From the NCBI GenBank assembly GCA_017511965.1, contig JAFWHT010000037.1, positions 1 to 40,051 on the forward strand: a stretch of DNA of 40,051 bases, read 5' to 3'. The notes below the pieces were generated by a model, which searched no databases, was not told the origin of the DNA, and worked only from the letters and a program-made list of their open reading frames with translations. The translations under genes were made by a program, and so were the position numbers. Each line of letters begins with the position of its first letter. Within the stretch, counting starts at the first letter, position 1. Origin of the DNA: Candidatus Saccharimonadota bacterium. Lineage in GTDB: Bacteria > Patescibacteriota > Saccharimonadia > Saccharimonadales > Saccharimonadaceae. This document shows, piece after piece, positions 25,183 to 33,643 of this stretch.

Positions 25183-26995
25183 ACGTAAAAAAATGACAGC
25201 GGCGGAAATGGCGGCGCAAGGTGAGGCGGCGGAAGCAGCAAGGATTCAACAAGCGTTTGAACAAGGCACGAATACTTTGCGTGATTTGATTTCGCCATCG
25301 GCAATCGAGATTAATTCGGATCATTTTAGATTAGGGAATAAATACGGGCGAACAATTTATGTTTATGGTTATCCACGGACGCTTTTTACGGGCTGGTTGT
25401 CGCCAATTATTAACATTGACGAAGTGATTGACGTGTCGATGTATATTTATCCGGTTGAATCGACGGTAGTAATGAAGAATTTAAAGACGAAGGTGACACA
25501 GCTAGAAGCGTCGATGAACTTAAATATGGAAAAAGGTAAAGTACGGGATCCGGAGTTAGAAGCAGCAATTAGTGACGCCGAGGAACTGCGTGATCAATTA
25601 CAGGTTGGAGCAGAGAGATTTTTCCGATTTGGGCTTTATGTGACGATTTGGGCAGATTCTTTGGATGAACTTAAATTTGTGCAACAAAAAATCGAAACGA
25701 TTTTTGGGCAACAGATGATTTTTTCGAAAGTAGCATCTTCTCAACAAGAGCAGGGGTTAAATTCGATTACTCCACAATGTATGGATCAACTGCAAATTCG
25801 ACGAAATATGAATACAGGCGCAATTTCGACATCGTTCCCGTTTACTTCGGCAGATCTTACGCAAGATAGAGGTATCTTGTATGGTATTAATATGCATAAT
25901 AATGGGTTGGTGATTTTTGATAGGTTTAGTCTGGAAAACGCTAACATGGTGGTATTTGCGAAATCTGGTGCGGGTAAATCGTTTACAGTGAAATTGGAAG
26001 CTTTACGCTCGATGATGATAGGATCAGAAATTTTGATTATCGACCCAGAGAACGAGTATCAAAAACTTTGTGATGCGGTAGGTGGGTCGTATGTGAGATT
26101 GTCTTTGAACTCGGATGTAAGGATTAATCCGTTTGATCTGCCGAAAGTAGTAGACGCAGAAGACGCCAACGATGCTTTGAGGGCGAATCTAGTAGTTTTG
26201 CACGGTTTGTTTAGGTTGATGTTGGGTGGGACACAATCGGCAGCTGGTGGCGTGACGGCAGCTTTAACAGCAAACGAAGAGGCAGATTTAGACCAAGCCC
26301 TGATTGATACTTATGCGCGAGCAGGAATTACGTCGGATCCATTAACACACCAATCAACACCACCGACGATTGCGAATTTGTACGATACGCTTTTACATAT
26401 GGAAGGATCGGGGCCACAGTTGGCGCAAAGGTTGCGTAAATATACGACAGGGACGTTTGCAGGTATCTTTTCGCAACAGAGTAACATTGACATTAATAAC
26501 CAGATGGTAGTATTTAACATTCGAGATCTTGAAGACGAGCTTCGACCGGTGGCGATGTATATTGTTTTGTCGCACATTTGGAACGTAGTGCGTGCTGAGC
26601 AGAAAAAGAGAATGCTGATAGTAGATGAGGCATGGCAGTTGATGAAATATGAAGATTCAGCGAACTTTTTGTTTTCACTTGCAAAGCGAGCGAGAAAGTA
26701 TTACCTTGGTCTGACGACGATTACACAGGACGTGGAAGACTTTATGAGCTCAAAGATGGGACGAGCAATTGTAAATAACTCGTCGATGCAGCTTTTGTTA
26801 AAGCAATCGCCGTCAGCGGTGGATGTTTTGTCAGACGTGTTTAAATTGACCGAAGAAGAGAAGAGGCGACTCTCGAATTTCCCGGTAGGGCAAGGGCTAT
26901 TCTTTGCGGGGCAGAATCACGTGCATATTCAAATTATTGCGTCGGAAACGGAAGAGGGCTTAATTACGACGAACCCGAATGCGGCGAAACAATAA
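25175..26995 (+). CDS. virB4: VirB4/TraC-family T4SS ATPase
   Basis: A 606-residue ATPase that powers substrate transport or pilus assembly. Walker A KSGAGKSF is at about residues 263-270, followed by the family motif IIDPENEYQKL; Walker B MLIVDEAW is at about 480-487; downstream QDVEDFMSSKMGRAIVNNSS and SNFPVGQGLF are standard VirB4/TraC signatures. The N-terminal ~230 residues hold the remaining pre-ATPase domain. Start at 25175 overlaps the previous gene by 8 nt. No VirD4 coupling protein or VirB11 ATPase accompanies it here. Confidence 0.95.
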   Translation: MGKRKKMTAAEMAAQGEAAEAARIQQAFEQGTNTLRDLISPSAIEINSDHFRLGNKYGRTIYVYGYPRTLFTGWLSPIINIDEVIDVSMYIYPVESTVVMKNLKTKVTQLEASMNLNMEKGKVRDPELEAAISDAEELRDQLQVGAERFFRFGLYVTIWADSLDELKFVQQKIETIFGQQMIFSKVASSQQEQGLNSITPQCMDQLQIRRNMNTGAISTSFPFTSADLTQDRGILYGINMHNNGLVIFDRFSLENANMVVFAKSGAGKSFTVKLEALRSMMIGSEILIIDPENEYQKLCDAVGGSYVRLSLNSDVRINPFDLPKVVDAEDANDALRANLVVLHGLFRLMLGGTQSAAGGVTAALTANEEADLDQALIDTYARAGITSDPLTHQSTPPTIANLYDTLLHMEGSGPQLAQRLRKYTTGTFAGIFSQQSNIDINNQMVVFNIRDLEDELRPVAMYIVLSHIWNVVRAEQKKRMLIVDEAWQLMKYEDSANFLFSLAKRARKYYLGLTTITQDVEDFMSSKMGRAIVNNSSMQLLLKQSPSAVDVLSDVFKLTEEEKRRLSNFPVGQGLFFAGQNHVHIQIIASETEEGLITTNPNAAKQ

Positions 26996-27000
26996 TTATA

Positions 27001-27009
27001 TGGTATAAT
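27001..27009 (+). promoter_or_regulatory. Extended -10 promoter of the cell-wall hydrolase gene
   Basis: TGGTATAAT ends 6 nt before the ATG at 27016; leaderless expression, separate from the virB4 gene that stops just upstream. Confidence 0.7.
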
Positions 27010-27015
27010 TTTAGT

Positions 27016-28431
27016 ATGAGAAGTTTACTTCGAAAGGTTTTTGTGCTAATAGTTGTGGTGGCGTTGACTTTGACATCGGTAGGCTCAACTTATGCAAGAA
27101 CGAGAGTAAAAGATATGCCAGAAGAACAATGGCTAAACGTTGCCGGGCGAAATAATATCTTGTTTTATAATCCGTTTGAGAGGCGCATGAGAGATTGTAG
27201 TCCGACGAGTGGAGCTGTAGATGTTGTTGGCGGGAATACTACATTTGTTGCTGATGGTAATGAGCATGGGCATTGGGAGGGTGGATGTAGTGATGTATCT
27301 CCGCATTCCACATGTCTTTCGAAATATGTTGGGCCAATTAGGACTGCAGCTGGCAAGAATGGAGTTCCTTGGGAAGCAATGGCAGCCCAACTTATTATTG
27401 AAAGCGGTTGTGCAACACAAGAGGTTTGCCCCAATAATCCACTAGGACTTAAAGGTGAGGGGCCGAGCTGTGATGGGGCGCATCGTACATTTAATAGTCA
27501 TGAAGAGGCTTTTGATTGGTATTTTCAAAGTATTCTTCCGGTAAAAAGATCGGCTGGAAAGTTTTCGCAAAATCCTTTTTCTTATATTGAGTTTATTGAG
27601 TATGGTGATCCACTAGCAGTTTATGCTACAGACCCCGAGTATGTCACTAAGGTGTCAAATGTGGTATGCGGTGTTCAAAAGTGGGCTGAAGCTAGAGGTA
27701 TTCCTATTTCGGCTGAAAATTATCATAATTTTAAGACTGACTACGCTACTCAAAATTCGAATGAGACTACTAATGATGGCAACACTGCTGATGAAAATGC
27801 TGATACTGACGGAGATGACGCTAATACTACTGCTGTCACTACGCCAACGCCAGATTATTGTTTTGGGGAGGGAGGAATTACTGGTTCAGAAATTGTAGAT
27901 GAGGGTGGATTGACGTACGAACAGGCGGTTCTTTATGTTCAGCGTTATGGAGCGAATATGGGAGGAGAAAGCGAAGCCGTTGTTGGTTCAGCGCTGTGGT
28001 TTACTAATCAATATGGTCGTGGCGGAACTAACTGTGTTACGTTTTCGGCTTTCTTTGTTAAAAAAGGATTTTCGAGTCTTAATGGTAATGCGCCTTGGGG
28101 CAATGGCGATAAGTTTGTTGATGGTTTATCGGGCGGAGTTATGTCAGGAACTCCTAGCGTAGGCTCAGTACTAAGTGTTTCTAACGGGGGAAGCCTTACG
28201 CATACTGCTGTAGTTTTGGGGATTCATGATGGGCAATATATTTTAGGCGAAGCGGATTATGGCATGAACGCGGAAGGGGCTGGGAACGGTACCTATGGGA
28301 GTGGTTCGGCTTATGTATCGGTCAAAACTGGCGACCCCATGTCTTGGTGGAGTGGCGCTACTTATATTAAATTTTACACGCCAGCATCTTTAGATCTGGG
28401 TGCTTTGGAAGGATATGTCAATGGAGCATAA
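27016..28431 (+). CDS. Secreted bifunctional peptidoglycan hydrolase (glucosaminidase/lysozyme-like + CHAP)
   Basis: A 471-residue protein with signal peptide (residues 1-28, ending STYARTR). Residues ~100-215 resemble GH73 glucosaminidase/lysozyme-like domains: PWEAMAAQLIIESGCAT with candidate catalytic Glu129, then NNPLGLKG. A Thr/Asp/Asn-rich linker follows (about 245-285). Residues ~305-460 are a CHAP amidase/endopeptidase with candidate Cys340 (GTNCVTF), His396 (LTHTAVVLG) and the GEADY acidic position. VirB1-like enzymes of Gram-positive T4SS have this two-domain layout and open the wall for the secretion channel. For an episymbiont, cutting the host's wall is also possible. Confidence 0.9.
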   Translation: MRSLLRKVFVLIVVVALTLTSVGSTYARTRVKDMPEEQWLNVAGRNNILFYNPFERRMRDCSPTSGAVDVVGGNTTFVADGNEHGHWEGGCSDVSPHSTCLSKYVGPIRTAAGKNGVPWEAMAAQLIIESGCATQEVCPNNPLGLKGEGPSCDGAHRTFNSHEEAFDWYFQSILPVKRSAGKFSQNPFSYIEFIEYGDPLAVYATDPEYVTKVSNVVCGVQKWAEARGIPISAENYHNFKTDYATQNSNETTNDGNTADENADTDGDDANTTAVTTPTPDYCFGEGGITGSEIVDEGGLTYEQAVLYVQRYGANMGGESEAVVGSALWFTNQYGRGGTNCVTFSAFFVKKGFSSLNGNAPWGNGDKFVDGLSGGVMSGTPSVGSVLSVSNGGSLTHTAVVLGIHDGQYILGEADYGMNAEGAGNGTYGSGSAYVSVKTGDPMSWWSGATYIKFYTPASLDLGALEGYVNGA

Positions 28432-29179
28432 CGATAACTTTAATCCCAAAAAAAGATTGGCGATTTTTATTGTAATAGGCGTGGTGTTTTTTTCTGTTGT
28501 GGGATTTGCTTTGTTATGGTTTGGCGGATTTTTTAAAGACAATCTTAGTCCGGCAGTGAGAGAAAATCAAGTCATCATTCAGAATTTAAAAGATTACACA
28601 AAAGAACAGTCTGATAAAGATATTTTACAGGTGATTCAGTATAGTCTTTTTACTACCATAAGGTATTTAATTGATGATCCGAAACTGATAAAATCAATTG
28701 ATGATGCGGTTGTTCGAGAAGGTAGTTTTTCTAGCAGATATGACGAATCTCGTAGAGTGTATGTCGTTGATTTCATCGTAGATATTCCAAGTTTGAGATA
28801 TTCATATAAGGCGCAATATGAATGGAGCGATAAAAAAGATCCGATATTTGATGAGTGGGGAACGCAGGTAACTTGTTTGCCGAAATCTGATTTAATATAT
28901 GGCAGTTTTAATTGTTGGGACGTAGAGGATGAATTGGCTGGAACGAACGACCCGGCTGGTCAAGTTTTGCCGTATCGACCTTTGTCGAATAAATTCTTTA
29001 TACGGGCTGATATTAATAGCCAAGGTAAAGTTGAAAAGATTAATGTGGATATTTATGCTTGTAGAGATATTGATGTTGATCCGATTGAAGCGGAGGCTAA
29101 AAAATGGATTGTAGAAAACATCCCAGACTATTCGGATTATGTTTATGGATATTCGTATTGTAAAACTCCATATGAATAA
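28421..29179 (+). CDS. Membrane-anchored T4SS-region protein (unknown)
   Basis: A 252-residue protein with one N-terminal anchor (about 13-35) and a large outer domain with four Cys (two near 161-172 and two near the C-terminus in ACRD and YSYCKTP), which may form disulfides. No family recognised. The ATG at 28421 is chosen because GGAAGGA lies about 8 nt before it; an in-frame GTG at 28400 is possible. It overlaps the hydrolase gene by 11 nt, so the two are co-translated. A NTF2/VirB8-like fold would fit the size and topology, but I see no motif to prove it. Confidence 0.7.
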   Translation: MEHNDNFNPKKRLAIFIVIGVVFFSVVGFALLWFGGFFKDNLSPAVRENQVIIQNLKDYTKEQSDKDILQVIQYSLFTTIRYLIDDPKLIKSIDDAVVREGSFSSRYDESRRVYVVDFIVDIPSLRYSYKAQYEWSDKKDPIFDEWGTQVTCLPKSDLIYGSFNCWDVEDELAGTNDPAGQVLPYRPLSNKFFIRADINSQGKVEKINVDIYACRDIDVDPIEAEAKKWIVENIPDYSDYVYGYSYCKTPYE

Positions 29180-29225
29180 TTAATAGTTTTAAATGTCAAT
29201 AACGATAAGAAAGAACTTGGCAGTC

Positions 29226-29254
29226 TTGCGTTTGGAGTGCTAATGGGGTATAAT
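29226..29254 (+). promoter_or_regulatory. dnaJ-like gene promoter
   Basis: TTGCGT (29226-29231), 17-nt spacer, TATAAT (29249-29254), ending 7 nt before the ATG. Leaderless mRNA expected; no heat-shock repressor repeat is seen. Confidence 0.7.
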
Positions 29255-29261
29255 AGTTTTT

Positions 29262-30167
29262 ATGGCTGAAAAACGAGATTATTATGAAGTTTTAGGGGTG
29301 TCTAAATCGGCATCCGATGATGAAATTAAGAAAGCTTACCGAAAGTTGGCGGTTAAATATCATCCGGATCGAAATCCGGGTGATAAGGAAGCCGAAGCGA
29401 AGTTTAAAGAAATTAATGAGGCGCATGAAGTCTTGTCTGATAAACAGAAACGAGCGCGCTATGACCAGTTTGGACATGCGGGGGTTGGTGGAGCTGGTGG
29501 ATTTGGTGGCGGTGGTACGGCCGGAAATCCGTTTGGTGGGTTTAACTTTAACGGTCAAACATTTAACTTTGATTTTGGTGGGGCTTCTGGATTTGATGAT
29601 ATTTTAGGTTCGATTTTTGGATTTGGTGGGGCAAGACGGCCACGAAGAGGAGCCGATTATCAAACTTCAGTTACTTTAACTTTTGAAGAAGCGATTTTTG
29701 GAACGACAAAAGAAGTTTCGACTAATGGTGAGAATATAAAAATTAAAGTTCCGGCAGGAATTGATGATGGAATGTCGATACGACTTCGTGGTAAGGGTGG
29801 GGAAGCGCCAGAGGGTTCGACTGAGAAAGGTGACCTTTATGTTAAAATTAAGGTTAAACCACATAAGAATCTAACACGCGAGGGGGCGATTATCTTGTCT
29901 GAAGAGACGATTAATATGGTTGACGCGGCGCTTGGTTGCGAGATCGAAGTTGAGACGGTAGATGGATCTGTCACGATGAAAGTGCCAGCAGGAACACAAT
30001 CGGGAACACCATTTAAATTGTCTGGGCATGGCGTACCATTTCGAGCGGATGGAGATAGAGGGCCACACATTGTAACAGTTATTGTTGAAACGCCAAAAAA
30101 TTTATCACGGAGACAAAAAGAGCTTTTGGAAGAATTTAAGAAAAGTAAAAAGCGCTTTTGGAATTAG
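29262..30167 (+). CDS. DnaJ-type co-chaperone without zinc finger (type II / CbpA-like)
   Basis: A 301-residue J-domain protein stimulating DnaK. The J domain (1-70) has the HPD motif at 34-36. A Gly/Phe-rich region spans about 73-125. The substrate-binding domains follow ([57 protein letters not shown]). The four CxxCxGxG zinc repeats of type I DnaJ are absent: a single residue string from the G/F region to the first beta domain leaves no room for them. No dnaK or grpE is in the window. The end overlaps the convergent 72-residue gene by 4 nt. Confidence 0.93.
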   Translation: MAEKRDYYEVLGVSKSASDDEIKKAYRKLAVKYHPDRNPGDKEAEAKFKEINEAHEVLSDKQKRARYDQFGHAGVGGAGGFGGGGTAGNPFGGFNFNGQTFNFDFGGASGFDDILGSIFGFGGARRPRRGADYQTSVTLTFEEAIFGTTKEVSTNGENIKIKVPAGIDDGMSIRLRGKGGEAPEGSTEKGDLYVKIKVKPHKNLTREGAIILSEETINMVDAALGCEIEVETVDGSVTMKVPAGTQSGTPFKLSGHGVPFRADGDRGPHIVTVIVETPKNLSRRQKELLEEFKKSKKRFWN

Positions 30168-30382
30168 GCTGTAATTCGGGTTTCGACGAGCCCAGTCGAG
30201 ACATTTCTGACGACTAGATCGACGCCGTTAGAGGCGCGTTCGATGCGATGGGTTACCCAGCCGGAAGAGTTGCGTACGACTAAAGAGTTTGAAACAAGAC
30301 TCCCTTCGACGTAAGAATTTGAACCATCTGGCGCACGATAAATAACGCCTTCTCTTAATAGCATTTCTTCTAAATAACCCAT
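30164..30382 (-). CDS. Small 72-residue protein, unknown, strong SD
   Basis: [20 protein letters not shown] begins a 72-residue, Cys-free protein, mostly predicted strands with repeating Val-Arg-Asn patterns ([14 protein letters not shown] and [15 protein letters not shown]), which look like two or three short beta repeats. Not recognised. It is supported as a gene by a full consensus SD (AAGGAGGT 4 nt before ATG) and a promoter TTGATT-N17-TACACT on the minus strand. It is divergent from uraA and shares an upstream element with it. Confidence 0.7.
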   Translation of the reverse strand: MGYLEEMLLREGVIYRAPDGSNSYVEGSLVSNSLVVRNSSGWVTHRIERASNGVDLVVRNVSTGLVETRITA

Positions 30383-30404
30383 TTACCTCCTTTTATTCTT
30401 TTTT

Positions 30405-30433
30405 AGTGTAATTGAATTGACATAAAAAATCAA
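30405..30433 (-). promoter_or_regulatory. Promoter of the 72-residue gene
   Basis: Minus strand: TTGATT (30433-30428), 17-nt spacer, TACACT (30410-30405). The -35 box is directly preceded by CTTATGC, so that CTTATGCTTG runs into it exactly as in the uraA promoter. Confidence 0.6.
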
Positions 30434-30481
30434 GCATAAGGAGAAATTTTGAAAAAATATAGCGTATCTTTCTTATGCTTG
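30431..30481. repeat. 10-bp perfect inverted repeat spanning two divergent -35 boxes
   Basis: CAAGCATAAG (30431-30440) and CTTATGCTTG (30472-30481) are exact complements 31 nt apart. The last three bases of each arm, read in its promoter's direction, are the TTG of the -35 box: TTGATT for the 72-residue gene and TTGCGA (30479-30484) for uraA. Symmetric placement favours paired regulator sites over an RNA hairpin, because the left arm lies outside the uraA transcript. Confidence 0.65.
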
Positions 30482-30508
30482 CGACGAAAATGAACGACAT
30501 GATAAAAT
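30479..30508 (+). promoter_or_regulatory. uraA-like permease promoter
   Basis: TTGCGA (30479-30484), 18-nt spacer and extended -10 TGATAAAAT (30500-30508). The leader of about 35 nt carries AAGGAGG 5 nt before the ATG. No riboswitch fold known to me is apparent in it. Confidence 0.6.
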
Positions 30509-30550
30509 TGGGCTAGTTGGCGTGGGATGTTCTTTAAAAAGGAGGATACA

Positions 30551-31909
30551 ATGAATAATAGGCAAGATGCGATTTATGATGCTAGTAGCTTAGGGGTGTC
30601 GAAGATGTTGATTTTGGGATTACAACACATGTTTGCGATGTTTGGAGCGACGATTTTGGTACCGATCTTAGTGAATAATTATTTTCATGGAGAAGGAATG
30701 TCGGTGCAAACGACGCTACTTTGTGCAGGAGCGGGAACGTTGATTTTTCATTTATGCACTCGTTTTAAGGTGCCTGCATTTTTGGGATCGAGTTTTGCGT
30801 TTTTGGGTGGATTTGCAGCTGTGGCAGAGCTTGAAACCGGTCGGTTTGCAGGTATGAGTTATGGCGAGAAATTGCCGTATGCTTGTGGTGGAATTGTAGT
30901 AGCGGGGCTATTGTATTTTGTTTTGGCAGGGTTGATTAAAGTTGTAGGCGTGCAGAAAGTGATGCGTTTTTTACCACCGGTTGTGACCGGTCCGATTATT
31001 ATTGGAATTGGTTTGGGGCTGGCGCCGTCGGCGATTGCAAACTGTTCGATGAATTGGCCACTGGCTTTAGTTGCGTTAGTAACGGTGATAATTTTTAATA
31101 TCTGGGGAAAGGGGATATTTAAAATTATTCCAGTGCTATTAGGTGTGGTAGTAGCGTATGCGATAGCAATTAATATGCAACAATGGGGATTGACAAACGC
31201 AGACGGAAGTATGATTATCGATACGCAGGCGATTGCTGAAGCGCCGATTGTGGGTTTTCCGCAGATTGCGATGGCAAAATTTGATTTGACGGTAATTTTG
31301 ACAATGGCACCGATTGCGATTGCGGCGATGATGGAACATATCGGAGACATTTCGGCGATTTCGGCGACGACGGGACGAAATTTTATTGAAGATCCTGGAT
31401 TAAATCGAACCTTGCTTGGGGATGGACTAGCTACGGCGCTGGCGGGATTTTTTGGTGGGCCGGCGAATACAACTTACGGTGAGAATACGGGAGTTTTAGA
31501 ACTCTCGAAGGTGTATGATCCGAAAGTGATACGACTGGCAGCGATTTATGCAGTAGTGCTTGGCTTTGTCCCGAAAGTAGCACAAGTTTTTGGCTCGATG
31601 CCGACGGCGATTGTGGGTGGAATTTCGTTTATTCTTTACGGAATGATTTCGGCGGTTGGAGTTCGAAATATAGTCGAGAACCAGGTTGATTTTAAGAAAT
31701 CGCGAAATTTAATTATTATGGCGATTATTTTAGTGATTGCGCTTGGGACTAACGGAATTAGTTTTTCAATCGGCGAGACGACGATTACGTTGACATCGCT
31801 TGCGTTAGCATCGATTGTGGGGATTTTATTAAATGCGGTTTTGCCTGGTAATGATTATCAATTTGGAAAAAATCAGCTGGGCGATGAATACCAAGGAATT
31901 CATTTGTAA
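30551..31909 (+). CDS. uraA: Uracil/xanthine permease, NCS2 family
   Basis: A 452-residue NCS2 nucleobase symporter with about 14 helices. Motifs include LQHMFAMFGATILVPIL near the N-terminus, FLGSSFAFLGGF, MMEHIGDISAISATTGRNF (the conserved Glu of helix 8) and GGPANTTYGENTGVLEL (helix 10), the last two forming the substrate site. The start at 30551 is fixed by an AAGGAGG SD; an earlier in-frame ATG (30527) overlaps it. In a reduced genome lacking nucleotide synthesis it would import bases scavenged from a host. Uracil is the likeliest substrate because QHMFAMFGAT/GENTG patterns resemble UraA more than purine carriers. Confidence 0.93.
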   Translation: MNNRQDAIYDASSLGVSKMLILGLQHMFAMFGATILVPILVNNYFHGEGMSVQTTLLCAGAGTLIFHLCTRFKVPAFLGSSFAFLGGFAAVAELETGRFAGMSYGEKLPYACGGIVVAGLLYFVLAGLIKVVGVQKVMRFLPPVVTGPIIIGIGLGLAPSAIANCSMNWPLALVALVTVIIFNIWGKGIFKIIPVLLGVVVAYAIAINMQQWGLTNADGSMIIDTQAIAEAPIVGFPQIAMAKFDLTVILTMAPIAIAAMMEHIGDISAISATTGRNFIEDPGLNRTLLGDGLATALAGFFGGPANTTYGENTGVLELSKVYDPKVIRLAAIYAVVLGFVPKVAQVFGSMPTAIVGGISFILYGMISAVGVRNIVENQVDFKKSRNLIIMAIILVIALGTNGISFSIGETTITLTSLALASIVGILLNAVLPGNDYQFGKNQLGDEYQGIHL

Positions 31910-31930
31910 CTTCTAAATTAAAAAAGTAAA

Positions 31931-31955
31931 AAGGCCTCGCGCGATGCGGGGCCTT
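31931..31955. terminator. GC-rich hairpin after uraA
   Basis: AAGGCCTCGC, loop GCGAT, GCGGGGCCTT: a 10-bp stem with one G-T pair. On the plus strand it is followed by AAACATTT rather than a U-tract. The upstream A-run would give a U-tract only in the minus direction. It probably still ends uraA transcription, but it looks better as a minus-strand terminator. Confidence 0.6.
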
Positions 31956-31982
31956 AAACATTTAGCACAAAAATTAAAAATG

Positions 31983-31991
31983 TGATATAAT
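31983..31991 (+). promoter_or_regulatory. rny promoter (extended -10)
   Basis: TGATATAAT, with an expected start about 31998. This leaves a leader of about 80 nt before rny, the longest in the housekeeping part, ending in an AAAGG SD. RNase Y autoregulation through that leader is possible but nothing in it proves it. Confidence 0.6.
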
Positions 31992-32076
31992 AAGAGGGGA
32001 AATTTATTAATTTGATTTTATTTGTTAAATCGTCGGTATCAGGAAAATATCGACAAAACAATTAGAAAGGTTTGTT

Positions 32077-33594
32077 ATGGAAATAGTAATTCCAATTGTT
32101 GCCGCGGTGGCTGGGCTTTTTGCTGGCGCTGGCGGTATTTTTGCGTATAACAAACGCAAAGAAAACGGGGGTAAAGATAAAGCAGATGATTTGATTCGGA
32201 AGGCAAAAAGAGAGGCTTCAGATATCGTTCTTTCGGCAAAAAAAGAAGCTTCACAATTGACAGAAAAAAATCAGATGGAGGAAAATGAACGACGAAAGGA
32301 ATGGAAAAAAACAGAAAATCGATTAGCAGAACGTGAAACGATTTTAGATGCAAAGTTGGATCAGTTAGAGAAAAAGTCGGACAAATTGAATCGCGAAGGT
32401 AAAGAATTAGAAGATTTGAAAAATGAAATTCGAGAAATTCGCACGAAACAACATGAGAAATTGGAAAAAATTGCGGGCTTGTCTAAGGCAGAAGCAAAAG
32501 AAAAATTGATGAAGATGACGGAGAATGACATCAAACAAGATTTGGTAGGATTGGTGGTAAAAGAACAGAAGGAGTTTAAACACGATATTGATGAGACGGC
32601 GCAAGCGATGCTTCTTACAGCGATGGAGAGAATGAGTTCGGAGGTAACGGCTGACAGAACGATTACGGCTTTGAAATTGCCGGATGATGATATGAAGGGC
32701 CGGATTATTGGTAAAGAGGGGCGAAATATCCAAGCGTTGCAACGAGCGACGGGAGTGGATATTATGGTGGATGATACGCCGGGAATGGTGGTATTGTCGT
32801 CGTTTGATCCGATTAGAAGACAAGTTGCACGATATGCTTTGGAGAGATTGATGAAAGACGGACGAATTAATCCATCGTCGATCGAAGAAGCGGTTTCTAA
32901 AGCAGAAAAAGAAATTGAAAAGGAAGTTGTGCGAGCAGGTGAAGATGCGGCAAGAGAAGTTGGAGTAGTTGGAATTCCACGCGAGATTTTGCACTTACTT
33001 GGTGAATTGAAATTTAGGACTTCGTATGGACAGAATGTACTTTTGCATTCAATTGAAATGGCGCATGTGGCGGGAATGATTGCGGAAGAGATTGGGGCGG
33101 ATAAGCGTGTTGCTAAGACTGCAGCTTTGCTACATGATATGGGCAAGGCAGTAACGCACAAAATTGAGGGGAAGCATGCGGATATTGGTGCGGAACTCGC
33201 AAAGAAATATGGAATGCCAGAGCAGGTTGTACACGCTATTGCTGCGCACCATGACGACATAGAGCCAACTACGCCAGAAGCGGTGATTGTAAAAATTGTT
33301 GATGCAATGAGTGCGGCTCGGCCGGGGGCTCGAAACATTTCGGCAGAAAACTTTGCAGAAAGAATGAAAGATCTTGAAAATATCGCAACGTCGTTCCCGG
33401 GGATTGATAAGGCTTACGCGATTTCGGCGGGGCGCGAGATTCGGGTAATTGTTGAGCCAAAACAAATTGATGATTTGTCGGCTTTGAAGCTCGCGCGTGA
33501 TATTGCGAATAAAATTGAGGCGACGATGAGCTATCCGGGTGTAATTAAGGTTAATGTGATTAGAGAAACAAGAGCGGTTGAGTACGCAAAGTAA
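32077..33594 (+). CDS. rny: Ribonuclease Y
   Basis: A 505-residue membrane-bound endoribonuclease that starts mRNA decay. Domains in order: one N-terminal membrane helix (about 3-24), a long charged coiled coil (about 35-170), a KH RNA-binding domain with GRIIGKEGRNI at 208-218, and an HD domain with the catalytic pair His353-Asp354 (LLHDMGK) and downstream AAHHDD. The C-terminal domain ends SYPGVIKVNVIRETRAVEYAK-like, as in the family. Length matches the usual ~510-520. The AAAGG SD is 6 nt before the ATG. It is followed by a strong terminator. Confidence 0.97.
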   Translation: MEIVIPIVAAVAGLFAGAGGIFAYNKRKENGGKDKADDLIRKAKREASDIVLSAKKEASQLTEKNQMEENERRKEWKKTENRLAERETILDAKLDQLEKKSDKLNREGKELEDLKNEIREIRTKQHEKLEKIAGLSKAEAKEKLMKMTENDIKQDLVGLVVKEQKEFKHDIDETAQAMLLTAMERMSSEVTADRTITALKLPDDDMKGRIIGKEGRNIQALQRATGVDIMVDDTPGMVVLSSFDPIRRQVARYALERLMKDGRINPSSIEEAVSKAEKEIEKEVVRAGEDAAREVGVVGIPREILHLLGELKFRTSYGQNVLLHSIEMAHVAGMIAEEIGADKRVAKTAALLHDMGKAVTHKIEGKHADIGAELAKKYGMPEQVVHAIAAHHDDIEPTTPEAVIVKIVDAMSAARPGARNISAENFAERMKDLENIATSFPGIDKAYAISAGREIRVIVEPKQIDDLSALKLARDIANKIEATMSYPGVIKVNVIRETRAVEYAK

Positions 33595-33608
33595 GCTTGG
33601 CTGATGAA

Positions 33609-33635
33609 AAAACCACGCCTTTTAGGCGTGGTTTT
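33609..33635. terminator. Bidirectional intrinsic terminator after rny
   Basis: AAAACCACGCCT, loop TTT, AGGCGTGGTTTT: a perfect 12-bp stem with A and T runs at both ends. It can serve rny and the convergent 159-residue gene. Confidence 0.92.
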
Positions 33636-33643
33636 GGTTGGTG

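Noticed and set aside
30383-30550. Riboswitch or PyrR-type attenuator in front of uraA
   Set aside because: The 10-bp inverted repeat begins upstream of the likely transcription start (about 30515), and the leader after that is too short for a known purine, preQ1 or PyrR leader. DNA-level sites fit better.
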